From: Paenalcaligenes hominis_A
GTDB taxonomy: Bacteria; Pseudomonadota; Gammaproteobacteria; Burkholderiales; Burkholderiaceae_B
DNA: 64,000 nt
NCBI RefSeq assembly: GCF_041359055.1
Contig: NZ_JBGJKZ010000002.1
Location: 636,373 to 700,372 of the forward strand
Direction of reading: 5' to 3'
A program made the position numbers and the translations under genes. Positions 45,601-56,430 of the stretch are shown here, piece by piece. Each line of letters begins with the position of its first letter. The stretch's first letter is position 1. The notes below the pieces were generated by a model that was not told the DNA's origin, ran no database searches, and saw only the letters and a list, made by a program, of their open reading frames with translations.

Positions 45601-48600
45601 ATGGTTAAAAAAGTCGCTGTTATCGGATTTTCATTTCGCTTGCCCCAGCAAACTAACAAAAAGAATTATTGGGACAAACTGCTTGCAGGGCTGGATCTCG
45701 TTACACAAGTTGCTCCCGATCGCTGGAGCTTCGACACCTACCTACACCCCAGCAAACAAAACCCAGGCACCAGCTACACCATGGCGGCGGGCTCATTGGG
45801 CGATATTAGTCAATTCGATGCGCAGTTTTTCGGTATATCCCCGCGTGAAGCCGAATTGATGGACCCGCAACAACGCATTTTGTTGCACTTAGCTTGGGAA
45901 GCCATAGAACACGCTGGTATCGCCCCCTCGTCCTTGCGTGGGCGCGATGTGGGGGTCTATGTGGGGTTGTCTAGCAGCGACTACGCTTACCGTATGGCGG
46001 ACGATATTCAGGCCGTTGATTCGTCTACAGCCACGGGCAATACAGCCAGTATTGCCGCCAACCGCTTATCTTATGCCCTCGACTTGCGCGGCCCCAGCAT
46101 GTCATTAGACACTGCCTGCTCCTCGTCATTGGTGGCGTTTCATCAGGCCTGCTTATCTATTCGATCAGGCGAAACCAGCATGGCCTTGGCTGGTGGTATT
46201 AGTTTGCATCTACACCCTTATGGCTTTGTGGGTTTTTCTAAAGCCTCTATGCTGTCGCCTACTGGTCGCTGTCAGGTGTTTGATGCGTCAGGCGATGGTT
46301 ACGTGCGCTCCGAGGGCGGCGGTTTGTTTTTATTAAAAGACTACGACCAAGCCATTGCCGATGGCGATCGAATCCTAGCGGTAGTTGTTAACAGTGGCGT
46401 TAATACCGACGGCCACAAACAAGGCATTACCGTCCCCAATCACCTTAGCCAAGCTCAGCTGATTCAACGCACCATGAATGCCGTGGGGCTTAGCGCCGAT
46501 GATTTGCATTACGTCGAAGCTCACGGCACAGGCACAGCGATTGGCGACCCCATTGAAACCCGTGCCTTAGGTATAGCGCTAGGCCAAGATCGTGCCCAAC
46601 CGTTGCCCATAGGCTCGGTCAAAAGCAATATGGGCCACCTAGAAACCGCATCGGGGGCAGCGGGCTTAATTAAACTACTGTACGCGTTTCAACATCGTCA
46701 GGTTCCTGCCACCATTGGCATCAAAGAACTTAATCCGCGCATTGACTTTGCGGATCTCAACCTAGAGGTGAACCAAACTCCTTTAGCATTGCCCGCAGAC
46801 CAAACCCTGCGTATGAGTATTAACTCGTTTGGCTTTGGGGGCTCTAATGCCCATATTATTTTAGAAAGTGCCCCGTCGGCACCCGAACCACAGCCTGTGG
46901 TTACACCTCAAGCCCTGCCTCTGCTTTTAAGTGCTAAAAGCGCAGAAAGCTTGCATAGCTATGCCAGCGAGCTGGCCGACTTTATTCAAAATGAAGCCCA
47001 TTCAAACCTGTACGACATAGCGTATCAGTTGTACAAACGTCGCGAGTTGCACCCTCAGCGCACCGTGTTATGGGCCCAGACACCAGCTCAAGCCCTTGAT
47101 CAGCTCACCGCTTTTTCTCAAAAACAAGCTAACTGGGCTCCAGTAGTGACCCAGCCCTTAGCCAAAGGTGACCAGCCAGTTTTTGTGTTCTCGGGTAACG
47201 GTTCGCAGTGGGAAGGCATGGGTCAAACCCTATTGGAACACCCCGTCTTTTTGCAAGCCATCCAAACCATTGATGCGCTTCTTGCTCAATACAGCACCTT
47301 GTCACTGGAAAGCACACTACGCAATACCGAAAAAACAGGTCAGTACGCCCATACCGATGTGGCACAACCCGCGCTGTTTGCTTTTCAAGTGGGTTTGGTT
47401 ATGTTGTTCGAGCACTATGGTGTGCGCCCAGCCGCAGTCATTGGTCACAGTGTGGGTGAGGTCGCCGCCGCCTGGGCCTGCGGCGCGCTCAGCTTAGAGC
47501 AAGCCGTCCAAGTCATTTTTGAACGCAGTCGCCTTCAGGAAACTACCAAAGGCCAAGGTCAAATGACTGCGGTTAACGTCAGCGCCGACCAAATGCTGGC
47601 CTTAATTGCCGAGCACCAACTGCAAGACCAAATCAGTTTAGCTGGTGCAAATAGCAGCACAGGTTGTACCATTGCTGGCCCTAGTGCGGCCTTAGATCAG
47701 TTTGAACCGCAGCTTAAAGCTCAAGGCATCCGTTTGAAACGTTTAGATCTCGATTACGCGTTTCACAGTCCTGCCATGGACCCCATTCGCACCGAGCTCA
47801 TCGAACGTTTAGCTACCCTAAAGCCCCAAGCCAGCCGCATTCCCATGTACTCAGTAGTCAAAGGGATGGTTATTGATGGTCAAACACTGACTGCCGAATA
47901 CTGGTGGGATAACATCCGCGAACCAGTTCTGTTTGAGCCCGCCATTCAGGCCTTGGTAGCAGACCAGTTTGACTTGTATGTTGAAATTGGCCCACACCCC
48001 GTGTTGCGCGGTTATGTACAACAGGCATGCCGCGATGCAGACCTTACGGCTCAGGCTCTTATGCTTTGCCAGCGTCACAAAGAGCAGCTAGAACACATAC
48101 AGCAGCGTATTGTAGAAGTTAAGCTGCTGGCCCCTACCCCCGATTTTGATGCTGCTTTTCCCTATGTAGGGCAGTTTGTTGACTTACCTCATTACGCGTG
48201 GGAGCTCGAATCCTATTGGCATCCCGTTACCCCCGAAGCGTATGATTTAATTCATCGTCATAAACAGCACCCGTTGTTAGGCTATCCTCAGCCCCAACAC
48301 GCTCACGCGTGGGAAAATCAGCTCGATACCCTGCTGTACCCTTACTTAGGCGAACACGTGGTAGGTGATGCGGTGCTTTTACCAGGGGCCGCATTTTTAG
48401 AAATCGCTTTGGCCGCCGCTAAAGAACACCACCAAAGCCATCATATAGCACTAGAAAACCTCACTATCAGTGCCCCATTGGTATTACAAGAGCAACCCGC
48501 AAAAAAAGTACGGGTGCAAATCGATGACACCGACGGTCGCTTGGTGTTGCGCAGCAAAACTCTGGCCCAAGAAGAAAGCTGGACCGAGCACGCCCAAGCC

Positions 48601-51600
48601 CGCGTAGTCCAAGCCGCCAACCAGCACTGGCAGCACAGCACTCCTTTGCACCTACCTGAACGAGCCGCTGACTTTAGCGGTGCCGAACACCATGCTCTGA
48701 CCCAACAAGTTGGTCTTAGCTATGGCCCACACTTTAGTGCAATCCAACAAGGCTGGCGTCTTGACGAACAAACCATCCTTTCTGAGCTGCAAGGGGACGA
48801 TTATGTTGCACAAGACCTAGATCAGTATCTGCTACACCCGGGCTTAGTTGATAGTTGCTTTCAATCCATTATTCACTTGCTAGTGGATCACCCACTCTTT
48901 GGTAAAGGGGTGGCTTTTGTTCCGGTACAGCTTGAACACGCCTATGTGCGAACAGACCTAGGTCGCATTCGCTATGCGCGCACGCAGTTTTTGCGTTTGA
49001 ATCCGCATTCGTTGTGCGCTAATTTTGATTTTTATAATGCAGACGGCGTGCATCTGGCACACCTAAGCGAGGTACGCTTTAGAACGGCGCGCCTGCAAAG
49101 CGCCGAGCCCATTGAGCTCAGCTACTTAGACTATCAGCTGAGTCCGCGCCCATTAACGCAGACACAGACTCACTTCAAGGGCGACGCTCTAGCTCAACAC
49201 CTACAACACAGTTTTGATGCTATTGCTAACTCAGCGGCCTACCAACGGGTAGCTACCGAAATTGACCCCTTGCTTAATAGCTTGGCCGACCTCTATAGCA
49301 AAGAGGCAGTTTGGCAGTACCATCAACAGCACCCCATTAATCGCGCCGCGTTAGCTCAACTGCAACACGAACACCCAGAGCGCCATGCCATGCTCGCGTT
49401 ATTGCTATTGCGTCTAGAGCAAACCCAAGAGGCAACATGGCATAATGACGAGCTGCAAATTGCCGCGCCTGAGCTGAACCCCAACGACGTTTGGTTTGAA
49501 TTATCGCGTGATTACAGCGATGCTTTTGCCTTGTTCCTTGTAGTGGCTCGAGTCGGCATGCACTTGCACGAAGCGCTATTAGGTCAGCACTCACTACATA
49601 CTCTGCGCGGCGCAACCGTTAGCCAACCCAAGCTCTTAGAAGCCAGTCTAGGGGCGCACCAGCCCTTGGCTCTACAGCACCAACTCGCTCTGCACTTACA
49701 ACAGCAAAGCCAGCAACTACCCGCTGGGCAGCGTCTGCGTATTGTAGAAATTGCCCAACATCAACCGTAGTTTGCCGAACAAGCTCTGCATGAATTAGAC
49801 GCCAACCAGTGCGACTACGTGTTCTGGGCCGCTCACGATGGGGCTTTGGAAAAAGCCCAAAACCTACAGCACGAATACCCTGCCCTCCAATGCGATTTAC
49901 TCCAAGCCGATGCCTTACCCGCAACAGGCTTTGATGTGGTTTTAATTAGTGGTGATTTTGACAACATTCAACAAGCCGACCTAGCGCTACAAGCTGCCGA
50001 GCACGCCTTGGTGGACAACGGTACCTTGATGGTATTTAGTCTACATGCCAATTACTGGCATTCTTTTATCCATTTGGATCAGACTCAGCAGGGGCTTTTA
50101 CCCCACGCTTATTGGCAGCAGCGCCTACAAGCACATAGCCATTTCAATGTACAGCACACGCTGGAATTAGATGAAAACGCCCTTAGTGCTTATGGTCTGC
50201 TTGCTAGCAAAACCGCCTCAGCAGTTCCAGCAGAAACCACAGCTGCCGCCACGGCAACACAGCAATGGTACGTATTGGCAGACACCCCTGTTGGTATAGC
50301 CCTAGCCGAACAACTCACCCAGCGCCTAGGGGCAGAGCACGTCATCTGTCGCAACACGTGGGACTTTGAGGCGTTGCAGCCCGACCAGACTATTGTTTAC
50401 TTAGGCGGCCTTCAAAACGAAAGCGCTTCAGCCTTAGATGTACAGCAGCAACGTTGCGCACAGCTAACGCAATTAGTACAACAGTACCCCTACCAAAACC
50501 AAACGCTTTGGGTGGTGTGTACGAACGCAACACCTTATGCTATTGCCCCCCTCAGCGCGCAGCCTAGCCGTTTAAGCCAGCTTAACGATGCCAGCACGTG
50601 GGGTTTTGTGCGCACGCTAATGAACGAATCCGATCGCCTACACGTAAAAGCCGTGGACTTTGCGTGGCTCGACTCGGCCGAGGCGGTTGAACAAACGGCG
50701 GACTGGTTACACGACGAGTTAAGCGCTCAAAGCACAGAACAAGAAGTGGTGTACAGTGCCACAGGCCAGCGATACGCCCCACGCTTGCAGTTAGTTGAAG
50801 CGCCTAATGCCAACAAAACCACTAGCCATCAAAGCGTGCGTCTAGAGTTTAGCTACCCAGGTCAATTACGAAACCTGCGTTGGCAACAAGTTAGCCTACC
50901 CGCACTTCAAGAACAGGATATTAAGGTGCGTATCCACGCAACAGGGCTTAACTTCCGTGATGTGATGTATACCTTGGGTATGCTCTCCGATGAAGCGGTT
51001 GAACATGGTTTTGCGGGTGCATCGTTAGGGCTAGAGTTTGCTGGGGTGGTCGAGTCTGTTGGGGCCGGCGTTAGCGACTACAAGCCCGGAGACCGAGTGG
51101 TAGGCTTTGGCTCACACAGCTTTGGTACCTACAGCATTAGCAGTAGCAGCGCCATGGCACCCCTGCCTGATTTTATTCAATACGAAGCCGCCGCTACCAT
51201 TCCTAGTACCTTCTTTACGGTGTACTACGCACTGAAGCACTTAGCTCATCTAGAAGCCGGTGAGCGTGTATTAATTCACGGCGCGGCAGGTGGCGTGGGT
51301 ATAGCGGCCATTCAACTTGCTACGCATTTGGGGGCTGAAATTTATGCCACCGCTAGCTCGCCAGAAAAACGCGACTTCTTGCGTTTAATGGGGGTAAAAC
51401 ACATCTACGATTCACGCTCTTTGGCTTTTGCGGATGACATTTTGCACGACACCCAAGGGGAAGGCGTGGATGTGGTACTGAACTCGTTAGCGGGCGAAGC
51501 CGTTAATCGTAACTTACAAGTGCTGCGTCCTTTTGGCCGTTTTCTTGAACTGGGTAAGCGCGACTTCTATCAAAACTCGCGCATTGGCTTGCGCCCATTC

Positions 51601-53088
51601 CGCAATAACATTAGCTACTTTGGCATCGATGCTGACCAGCTTATGCAAGCTAAGCCAGCCCTGACTCAACGCTTGTTCCGCGAGGTCATGAGCCTAATGG
51701 CTGAGGGACAACTCGCCCCCCTACCATATCAAGCGTTTGATGCGAACCATATCGTGGACGCATTCCGCTATATGCAACAAGCCCGTCAAATCGGTAAAAT
51801 CGTGGTGACCTACGAGCAACCTTTGCGTCATGTGCATGCCCCTGCTCTTAGCAGCACCTTGCAATTACCTCCCGATGCAACCTATGTGGTAACAGGCGGC
51901 CTAGGCGGCTTTGGCTTACGCACTGCGCAGTGGTTAGTGGAAAAAGGAGCCCAACACTTGCTGCTACTTAGCCGCCGCGGTGCAAGCAGCGAAGAAGCCA
52001 CCCAAGTCTTAGCAGAGTTCAAAGCGCAGGGTATTAACGCACAAGCTGTGGCCTGTGATGTGACACAAGCCGCAGACGTGGCGGCAGCTTTTGCCTATGC
52101 TGCAGAACATCTACCCCCAATCAAAGGGATTGTTCATGCCGCTACCGTCATTGACGACGCGTTAATTATGAACCTTAGCGAAGAACAAATTCGCCGCGTC
52201 TTAGAGCCTAAAATCAAAGGGGCTTGGCATTTACACGAACACAGTCTACAGCTGGCCGAGCCTTTGGATTTATTTGTGGTGTACTCCTCTGCGACCACGC
52301 TCTTTGGCAACTTAGGTCAAAGTAACTATGTAGCAGCTAACCATTGGCTCGAGGCGCTGATGGGCTTGCGTCTACAACAAGGGCTTGCAGCGACTAATGT
52401 GCGCTGGGGTGCCATTGACGACGTGGGCTTTTTAGCTCGTCACGATCAAATTAAAGATGCGCTTAAAGACCGCATGGGTGGTGCTGCCCTGCCGGCTGCT
52501 TTGGCCTTAGAGGCATTAGAGTCCATGCTGGTGCATCAGCGCTCACACCTAGGGGTAATGGAATTAGATTGGAATGCTTTAGATCGCTTCCTGCCTACCG
52601 CTAGCAGTCCAAAGTTCAGTGCGATGGCACATCTTGCCTCAGAATCGGAGCACGACGGCCAACGTGAAAACTGGTCTGAGCTGCTTGCCACCCTTAGCCC
52701 AGAGGCTTTACAAGAGCACGTAACGCAAATCATTAAAAGTGAGGTCAGTGAGATTTTACGTCTGCCCGTACCCCGTATTGATGCGCAGCAATCCATTTAC
52801 GATATGGGCCTAGACTCTCTATTGGGTGTGGAATTGGTTTTAGCATTGGAAAACCGCTTTGGCGTGCGTATCCCTGTTATGTCCTTAAATGAAAGCCCAA
52901 CCATCGAGCGTCTTTCGTTAAAGTTGATTGACTTACTACAAGGCACCCATACCGAAAGTGGTCTAAGCGACAACATTCAACAAATCGTAGCGCAACACAA
53001 CATTGACGTAAGCGCCGAAGCCATTGCCGAAGCCGCCGAACAATTGGAGTCGGATTTACAGCAACCCCAGTCGCGTCTATTGCATTAA
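45601..53088 (+). pseudogene. rkpA: RkpA-like type I polyketide/fatty-acid synthase, amber-interrupted
   Basis: One reading frame of 2,495 codons broken by a single TAG at 49768-49770 (codon 1390). Domain order: ketosynthase (1-430; active Cys173 in DTACSSSL, His in VEAHGTGT and SNMGHL), acyltransferase (about 525-820; Ser617 in GHSVGE), dehydratase (about 885-1165; His919, Asp in HPGLVDSCFQ), a degenerate methyltransferase-like region around the stop, enoylreductase (LIHGAAGGVGIAA), ketoreductase (VTGGLGGFG; Ser/Tyr/Asn in SSATTLFGNLGQSNYVAAN) and acyl carrier domain (Ser2406 in DMGLDSLLG). This is a highly reducing iterative synthase. With the adjacent oxoamine synthase it matches RkpA-RkpG of Sinorhizobium capsule synthesis. 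As written, only KS-AT-DH would be made. The frame after the stop is intact, so the mutation is recent, a sequencing error or a suppressed codon. No clear ribosome binding site precedes the ATG. Confidence 0.85.
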
Positions 53089-53091
53089 TTT

Positions 53092-54429
53092 ATGACAGAG
53101 CCAACCAAAAAACCCGGCCTTGCTAGCCAATTGAAGCAAAAACTGATCCAACAAGGGCTAGAGCGCAAGCTCAATAAAACGCAAAACGTGCCCTTGCGAG
53201 ATCGGATCCAACAACAATTGGGTCCGCACATCCCGGAAAAGTTTTACCGTTTTCATCTGCTGCCCGAGTACCAACAACTGCGCATCATGGACCAAGGTGC
53301 GCAGCAATTGGGAGTTAGCAGTCCGTTTTTCAAAATACACGAAGGCAGTGCTGGAGCCACCAGTCGCATTGGCGGTCACGATTACATTAATTTTTCCAGT
53401 TACGATTACTTGGGACTGGCCCAGCACCCTGCCGTGCGCCAAGCCGCCAAAGACGCCATTGACCAATACGGTACCTCGGTGTCGGCCAGTCGTATTGTGT
53501 CAGGCGAGCGCCCTATTCACCGTGAACTCGAACAACGTATTGCCGAAGCCTATGGCACAGACGAGGCCTTGGTGTTTGTAAGTGGTCATGCTACGAACGT
53601 ATCTACCATTGGGCATTTGTTTAATGCGCGTGATCTGGTCTTGCATGATGAACTCATCCATAACAGCGTGCTTCAAGGCATTCAGCTTTCCGGAGCACAC
53701 CGCCTACCCTTTAAGCACAATGACTGGGCTCAAGTCGAACAAATCCTGCAACAACAACGCCATCAGTTTGAAAAAGTGCTCATTGTGGTCGAGGGCCTCT
53801 ACAGCATGGATGGCGACTACCCCGATCTAGCAGAATTCATTCGCATTAAACAAGAGCATTATTGCTTTTTAATGGTGGATGAAGCGCACTCGTTTGGCGT
53901 AATGGGCGCGCACGGTAAAGGCTTGGCCGAACATCTAGGCCTATCTACCCGCGATGTGGATATCTGGATGGGAACGTGCAGTAAAGCACTGGCTAGTTGC
54001 GGAGGCTTTATTGCAGGGGAAAGTGCGTTAATTGAACATCTAAAGTGTTTAGCCCCCGGTTTTTTATACAGCGTAGGAATGGCACCTACACTTGCAGCCA
54101 GTGCGTTAACCTCATTAGAGATAATGCAAAACGAGCCCGAACGTCTGCATCGCCTACAGCACAATAGCCAGTATTTTTTACAGCAAGCACGTGCGGCTGG
54201 TTTAGATACAGGTTTAAGTCAAGGCTATGCGATAGTGCCTATTATTGTAGGGAGCTCAATTCGAGCCGCTCAGCTTTCTGCGCAGCTGTTTGAGCAAGGG
54301 GTGAATGTGCAGCCTATTTTGTACCCTGCGGTGCCAGAGGCGCAGGCGCGCTTACGTTTCTTTATTAGCTGCGAGCATACGCAAGCGCAGATGGATGAGA
54401 CGATCCACAAAGTTAAGAGCTTGCTATAG
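53092..54429 (+). CDS. rkpG: Alpha-oxoamine synthase (RkpG-like)
   Basis: 445-residue PLP-dependent enzyme of the BioF/KBL/serine palmitoyltransferase family, which condenses an acyl thioester with an amino acid. A 60-90 residue N-terminal extension precedes the fold. Key pieces are SSYDYLGLAQHP, GTSVSASRIVSG, DEAHSFGVMG, and Lys298 in GTCSKALASCGGF, which forms the PLP aldimine. It starts 3 bases after the synthase stop, so it most likely takes the chain made by that enzyme, giving a long-chain amino ketone. In Sinorhizobium the equivalent RkpG acts in K-antigen synthesis. The product here is inferred. Confidence 0.85.
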   Translation: MTEPTKKPGLASQLKQKLIQQGLERKLNKTQNVPLRDRIQQQLGPHIPEKFYRFHLLPEYQQLRIMDQGAQQLGVSSPFFKIHEGSAGATSRIGGHDYINFSSYDYLGLAQHPAVRQAAKDAIDQYGTSVSASRIVSGERPIHRELEQRIAEAYGTDEALVFVSGHATNVSTIGHLFNARDLVLHDELIHNSVLQGIQLSGAHRLPFKHNDWAQVEQILQQQRHQFEKVLIVVEGLYSMDGDYPDLAEFIRIKQEHYCFLMVDEAHSFGVMGAHGKGLAEHLGLSTRDVDIWMGTCSKALASCGGFIAGESALIEHLKCLAPGFLYSVGMAPTLAASALTSLEIMQNEPERLHRLQHNSQYFLQQARAAGLDTGLSQGYAIVPIIVGSSIRAAQLSAQLFEQGVNVQPILYPAVPEAQARLRFFISCEHTQAQMDETIHKVKSLL

Positions 54430-54456
54430 CCAAGTACCTTGTAGCAGCCCTCTCTC

Positions 54457-55445
54457 AGACGTGCGTCATAACCAGCCATGAGCGATTCAGCGCGGAGCGA
54501 GTGTAACGAGCGAGCACTGCCTAGCGAGTGGCTGGTTATGACAGCGCGGCAGAAAATGGCTCTTTGCTCTAATCCTTTGCTCCTGTATCCCACGCATCCC
54601 ACCTCAGTCTAACGCTCTCACTAGGCAGTGCTCGCTCACTACGTTCGCTCCGCGCTGAACCGTTCGATCGTTAGTCTGAGTTGGACTGAGGTGAGTGAAG
54701 GCGGACTGGGGGAGTTGCTTTAGGGATGGTTGTTTTAAAAGGCGTTCATATAAAGACAATCTAAAAGTCTCCCCAGAGATCATCTCCCGTGCAGAACACA
54801 ACCTCCCTTAGACGTGCGTCATAAACAACTATGAGCGATTCAGCGCGGAGCGAGTGAAACGAGCGAGCACTGCCTAGCGAATGGTTGTTTATGACAGCGC
54901 GGCAGACAATGGTTCTTGGCTCTAAGCCTTTGCTTCTGTATCCCACGCATCCCACCTCAGTCTAACGCTCTCACTAGGCAGTGCTCGCTCACTACGTTCG
55001 CTCCGCGCTGAACCGTTCGATCGTTAGTCTGAGTTGGGCTGAGGTGAGTGAAGGCGGACAGGAGGAGTTGCTTTAGGGGTGGTTGTTTTAGAAGGCGCTC
55101 ATATAAAGACAATCTAAAAGTATCCTCAGAGATCATCTCCCGTGCAGAGCACAACCATTCCTAGGCGTGCGTCATAACCAGCCATGAGCGATTCAGCGCG
55201 GAGCGAGTGTAACGAGCGAGCACTGCCTAGCGAGTGGCTGATTATGAAAGCACGTCAAAGAAATGATTTAACTCTTGCTCTAAGCCTTTGCTCCTGCATC
55301 CCACGCATCCCCCCTCAGTCTAACGCCCTCACTAGGCAGTGCTCGCTCACTGCATTCGCTCCGCGCTGAACCGTTCGATCGTTAGTCTGAGTTGGGGGTA
55401 AAAGCCGTTAACCTGCCTAGCGAATGGCTGTTTACGAAAGCTCAG
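54457..55445. repeat. Repeat cluster 3: three A/B inverted-repeat pairs
   Basis: Same A and B modules as the other clusters, in the orientation of cluster 2 but beginning with A: A at 54457-54540, 54807-54893 and 55160-55247; B at 54602-54683, 54955-55037 and 55312-55395; a half A at 55414-55444. Perfect arms occur in two A copies with different sequences: CATAACCAGCCA/TGGCTGGTTATG (54467-54478, 54529-54540) and CATAAACAAC/GTTGTTTATG (54820-54829, 54884-54893). It lies between the convergent rkpG and kdsA genes. No gene is seen in it. Confidence 0.9.
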
Positions 55446-55467
55446 CAATGGCATAGTAAAAGCAAGG

Positions 55468-56310
55468 TTAAGAAATAGCTAAGGTTTCAAAGCTTTTGAC
55501 TACGTTGTCGATGGCTTTGATTTGGGTTAGGAAGGGTTCGAGTAGGTCAAGGGGTAAGGCGCTGGGGCCGTCGCATTTGGCTTGGTCGGGGTTGGGGTGG
55601 GCTTCGAGGAAAAGGCCGGCGAGTTTGGTGGCCATGCCGGCGTGGGCGAGTTCGACGATTTGTTCGCGGCGGCCGCCGGAGGCGGGGTCGTTAGGGTTGC
55701 GTTGTTGTAGGGCGTGGGTTACGTCGAAAATCACAGGGTGGTTATGGGTGACTTTTTTCATGACGCTAAAGCCCAGCATATCGACCACCAAGTTGTCGTA
55801 GCCAAAGCAGGTACCACGGTCGCACAGAATGAGTTGGTCGTTACCGGCTTCTTTGAATTTTTCAACAATGTGTGCGGTTTGGGATGGGCTTAAAAACTGG
55901 GGTTTTTTGATGTTAATGACTTTTTGTGTTTTAGCTAGGGCCACCACTAGATCGGTTTGGCGCGCTAAAAAGGCAGGTAATTGCAGTACATCCACGTGTT
56001 TAGCCACTATTTCGGCTTGGTAGGGTTCGTGTACATCAGTAATGATGGGCACCCCAAACTGTTGGCGCACTTCATCAAAAATTTGCATGCCTTTTTCTAG
56101 GCCGACTCCGCGGAAAGAGTGAATCGAAGAGCGGTTCGCTTTATCAAAAGAGGCTTTAAATACCAACGGAATATTGAGTTTTTGGGTGACCTCTACAAAC
56201 TGCTGACATACTTGTAGGGTTTGCTCTGTGTCTTCTAATACATTTAGCCCACCAAACAGCACAAAAGGCAGGTGGTTAGCGACGTGAAGGTTTTGTATTT
56301 GAATAATCAT
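55468..56310 (-). CDS. kdsA: Kdo-8-phosphate synthase
   Basis: 280 residues; condenses phosphoenolpyruvate with arabinose-5-phosphate. FGGLNVLED carries the Asn typical of the metal-independent class; KASFDKANRSSIHSFRGVG, TDVHEPYQAE, NIKKPQFLSP and CDRGTCFGYDNLVVDM follow. Inserted at the end of the surface-polysaccharide operon (120 bases after the membrane sulfatase gene), so it may supply Kdo for a capsule anchor as well as for LPS. The last third of the gene is visibly richer in GC than its surroundings. Confidence 0.95.
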   Translation of the reverse strand: MIIQIQNLHVANHLPFVLFGGLNVLEDTEQTLQVCQQFVEVTQKLNIPLVFKASFDKANRSSIHSFRGVGLEKGMQIFDEVRQQFGVPIITDVHEPYQAEIVAKHVDVLQLPAFLARQTDLVVALAKTQKVINIKKPQFLSPSQTAHIVEKFKEAGNDQLILCDRGTCFGYDNLVVDMLGFSVMKKVTHNHPVIFDVTHALQQRNPNDPASGGRREQIVELAHAGMATKLAGLFLEAHPNPDQAKCDGPSALPLDLLEPFLTQIKAIDNVVKSFETLAIS

Positions 56311-56430
56311 CGTATCCCTTTAGGCATGGTCTACGCATGCCATCTGTAATGAATTTGGTTAATACGCCTCTGGGCGTGCGTCTATACGACTGATATTAAC
56401 GGTGTTGACTCGAGGTAGCACTGATTTCAT

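Noticed and set aside
49819..53088. Second half of the synthase as an independent gene
   Set aside because: The frame opens only at a GTG 48 bases after the amber codon, without a ribosome binding site, and begins inside a domain. It is in the same frame as the first half, so I treat both as one interrupted gene.
53158..54164. Open frames on the opposite strand of rkpG and other genes
   Set aside because: They lie wholly inside well-supported genes, have no ribosome binding site and no recognisable domain.
28130..55445. Repeat clusters as CRISPR arrays
   Set aside because: Modules are about 85 bases, alternate in orientation and are separated by long spacers that are themselves repeated. 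CRISPR arrays have short direct repeats with unique spacers, and no cas gene is present.
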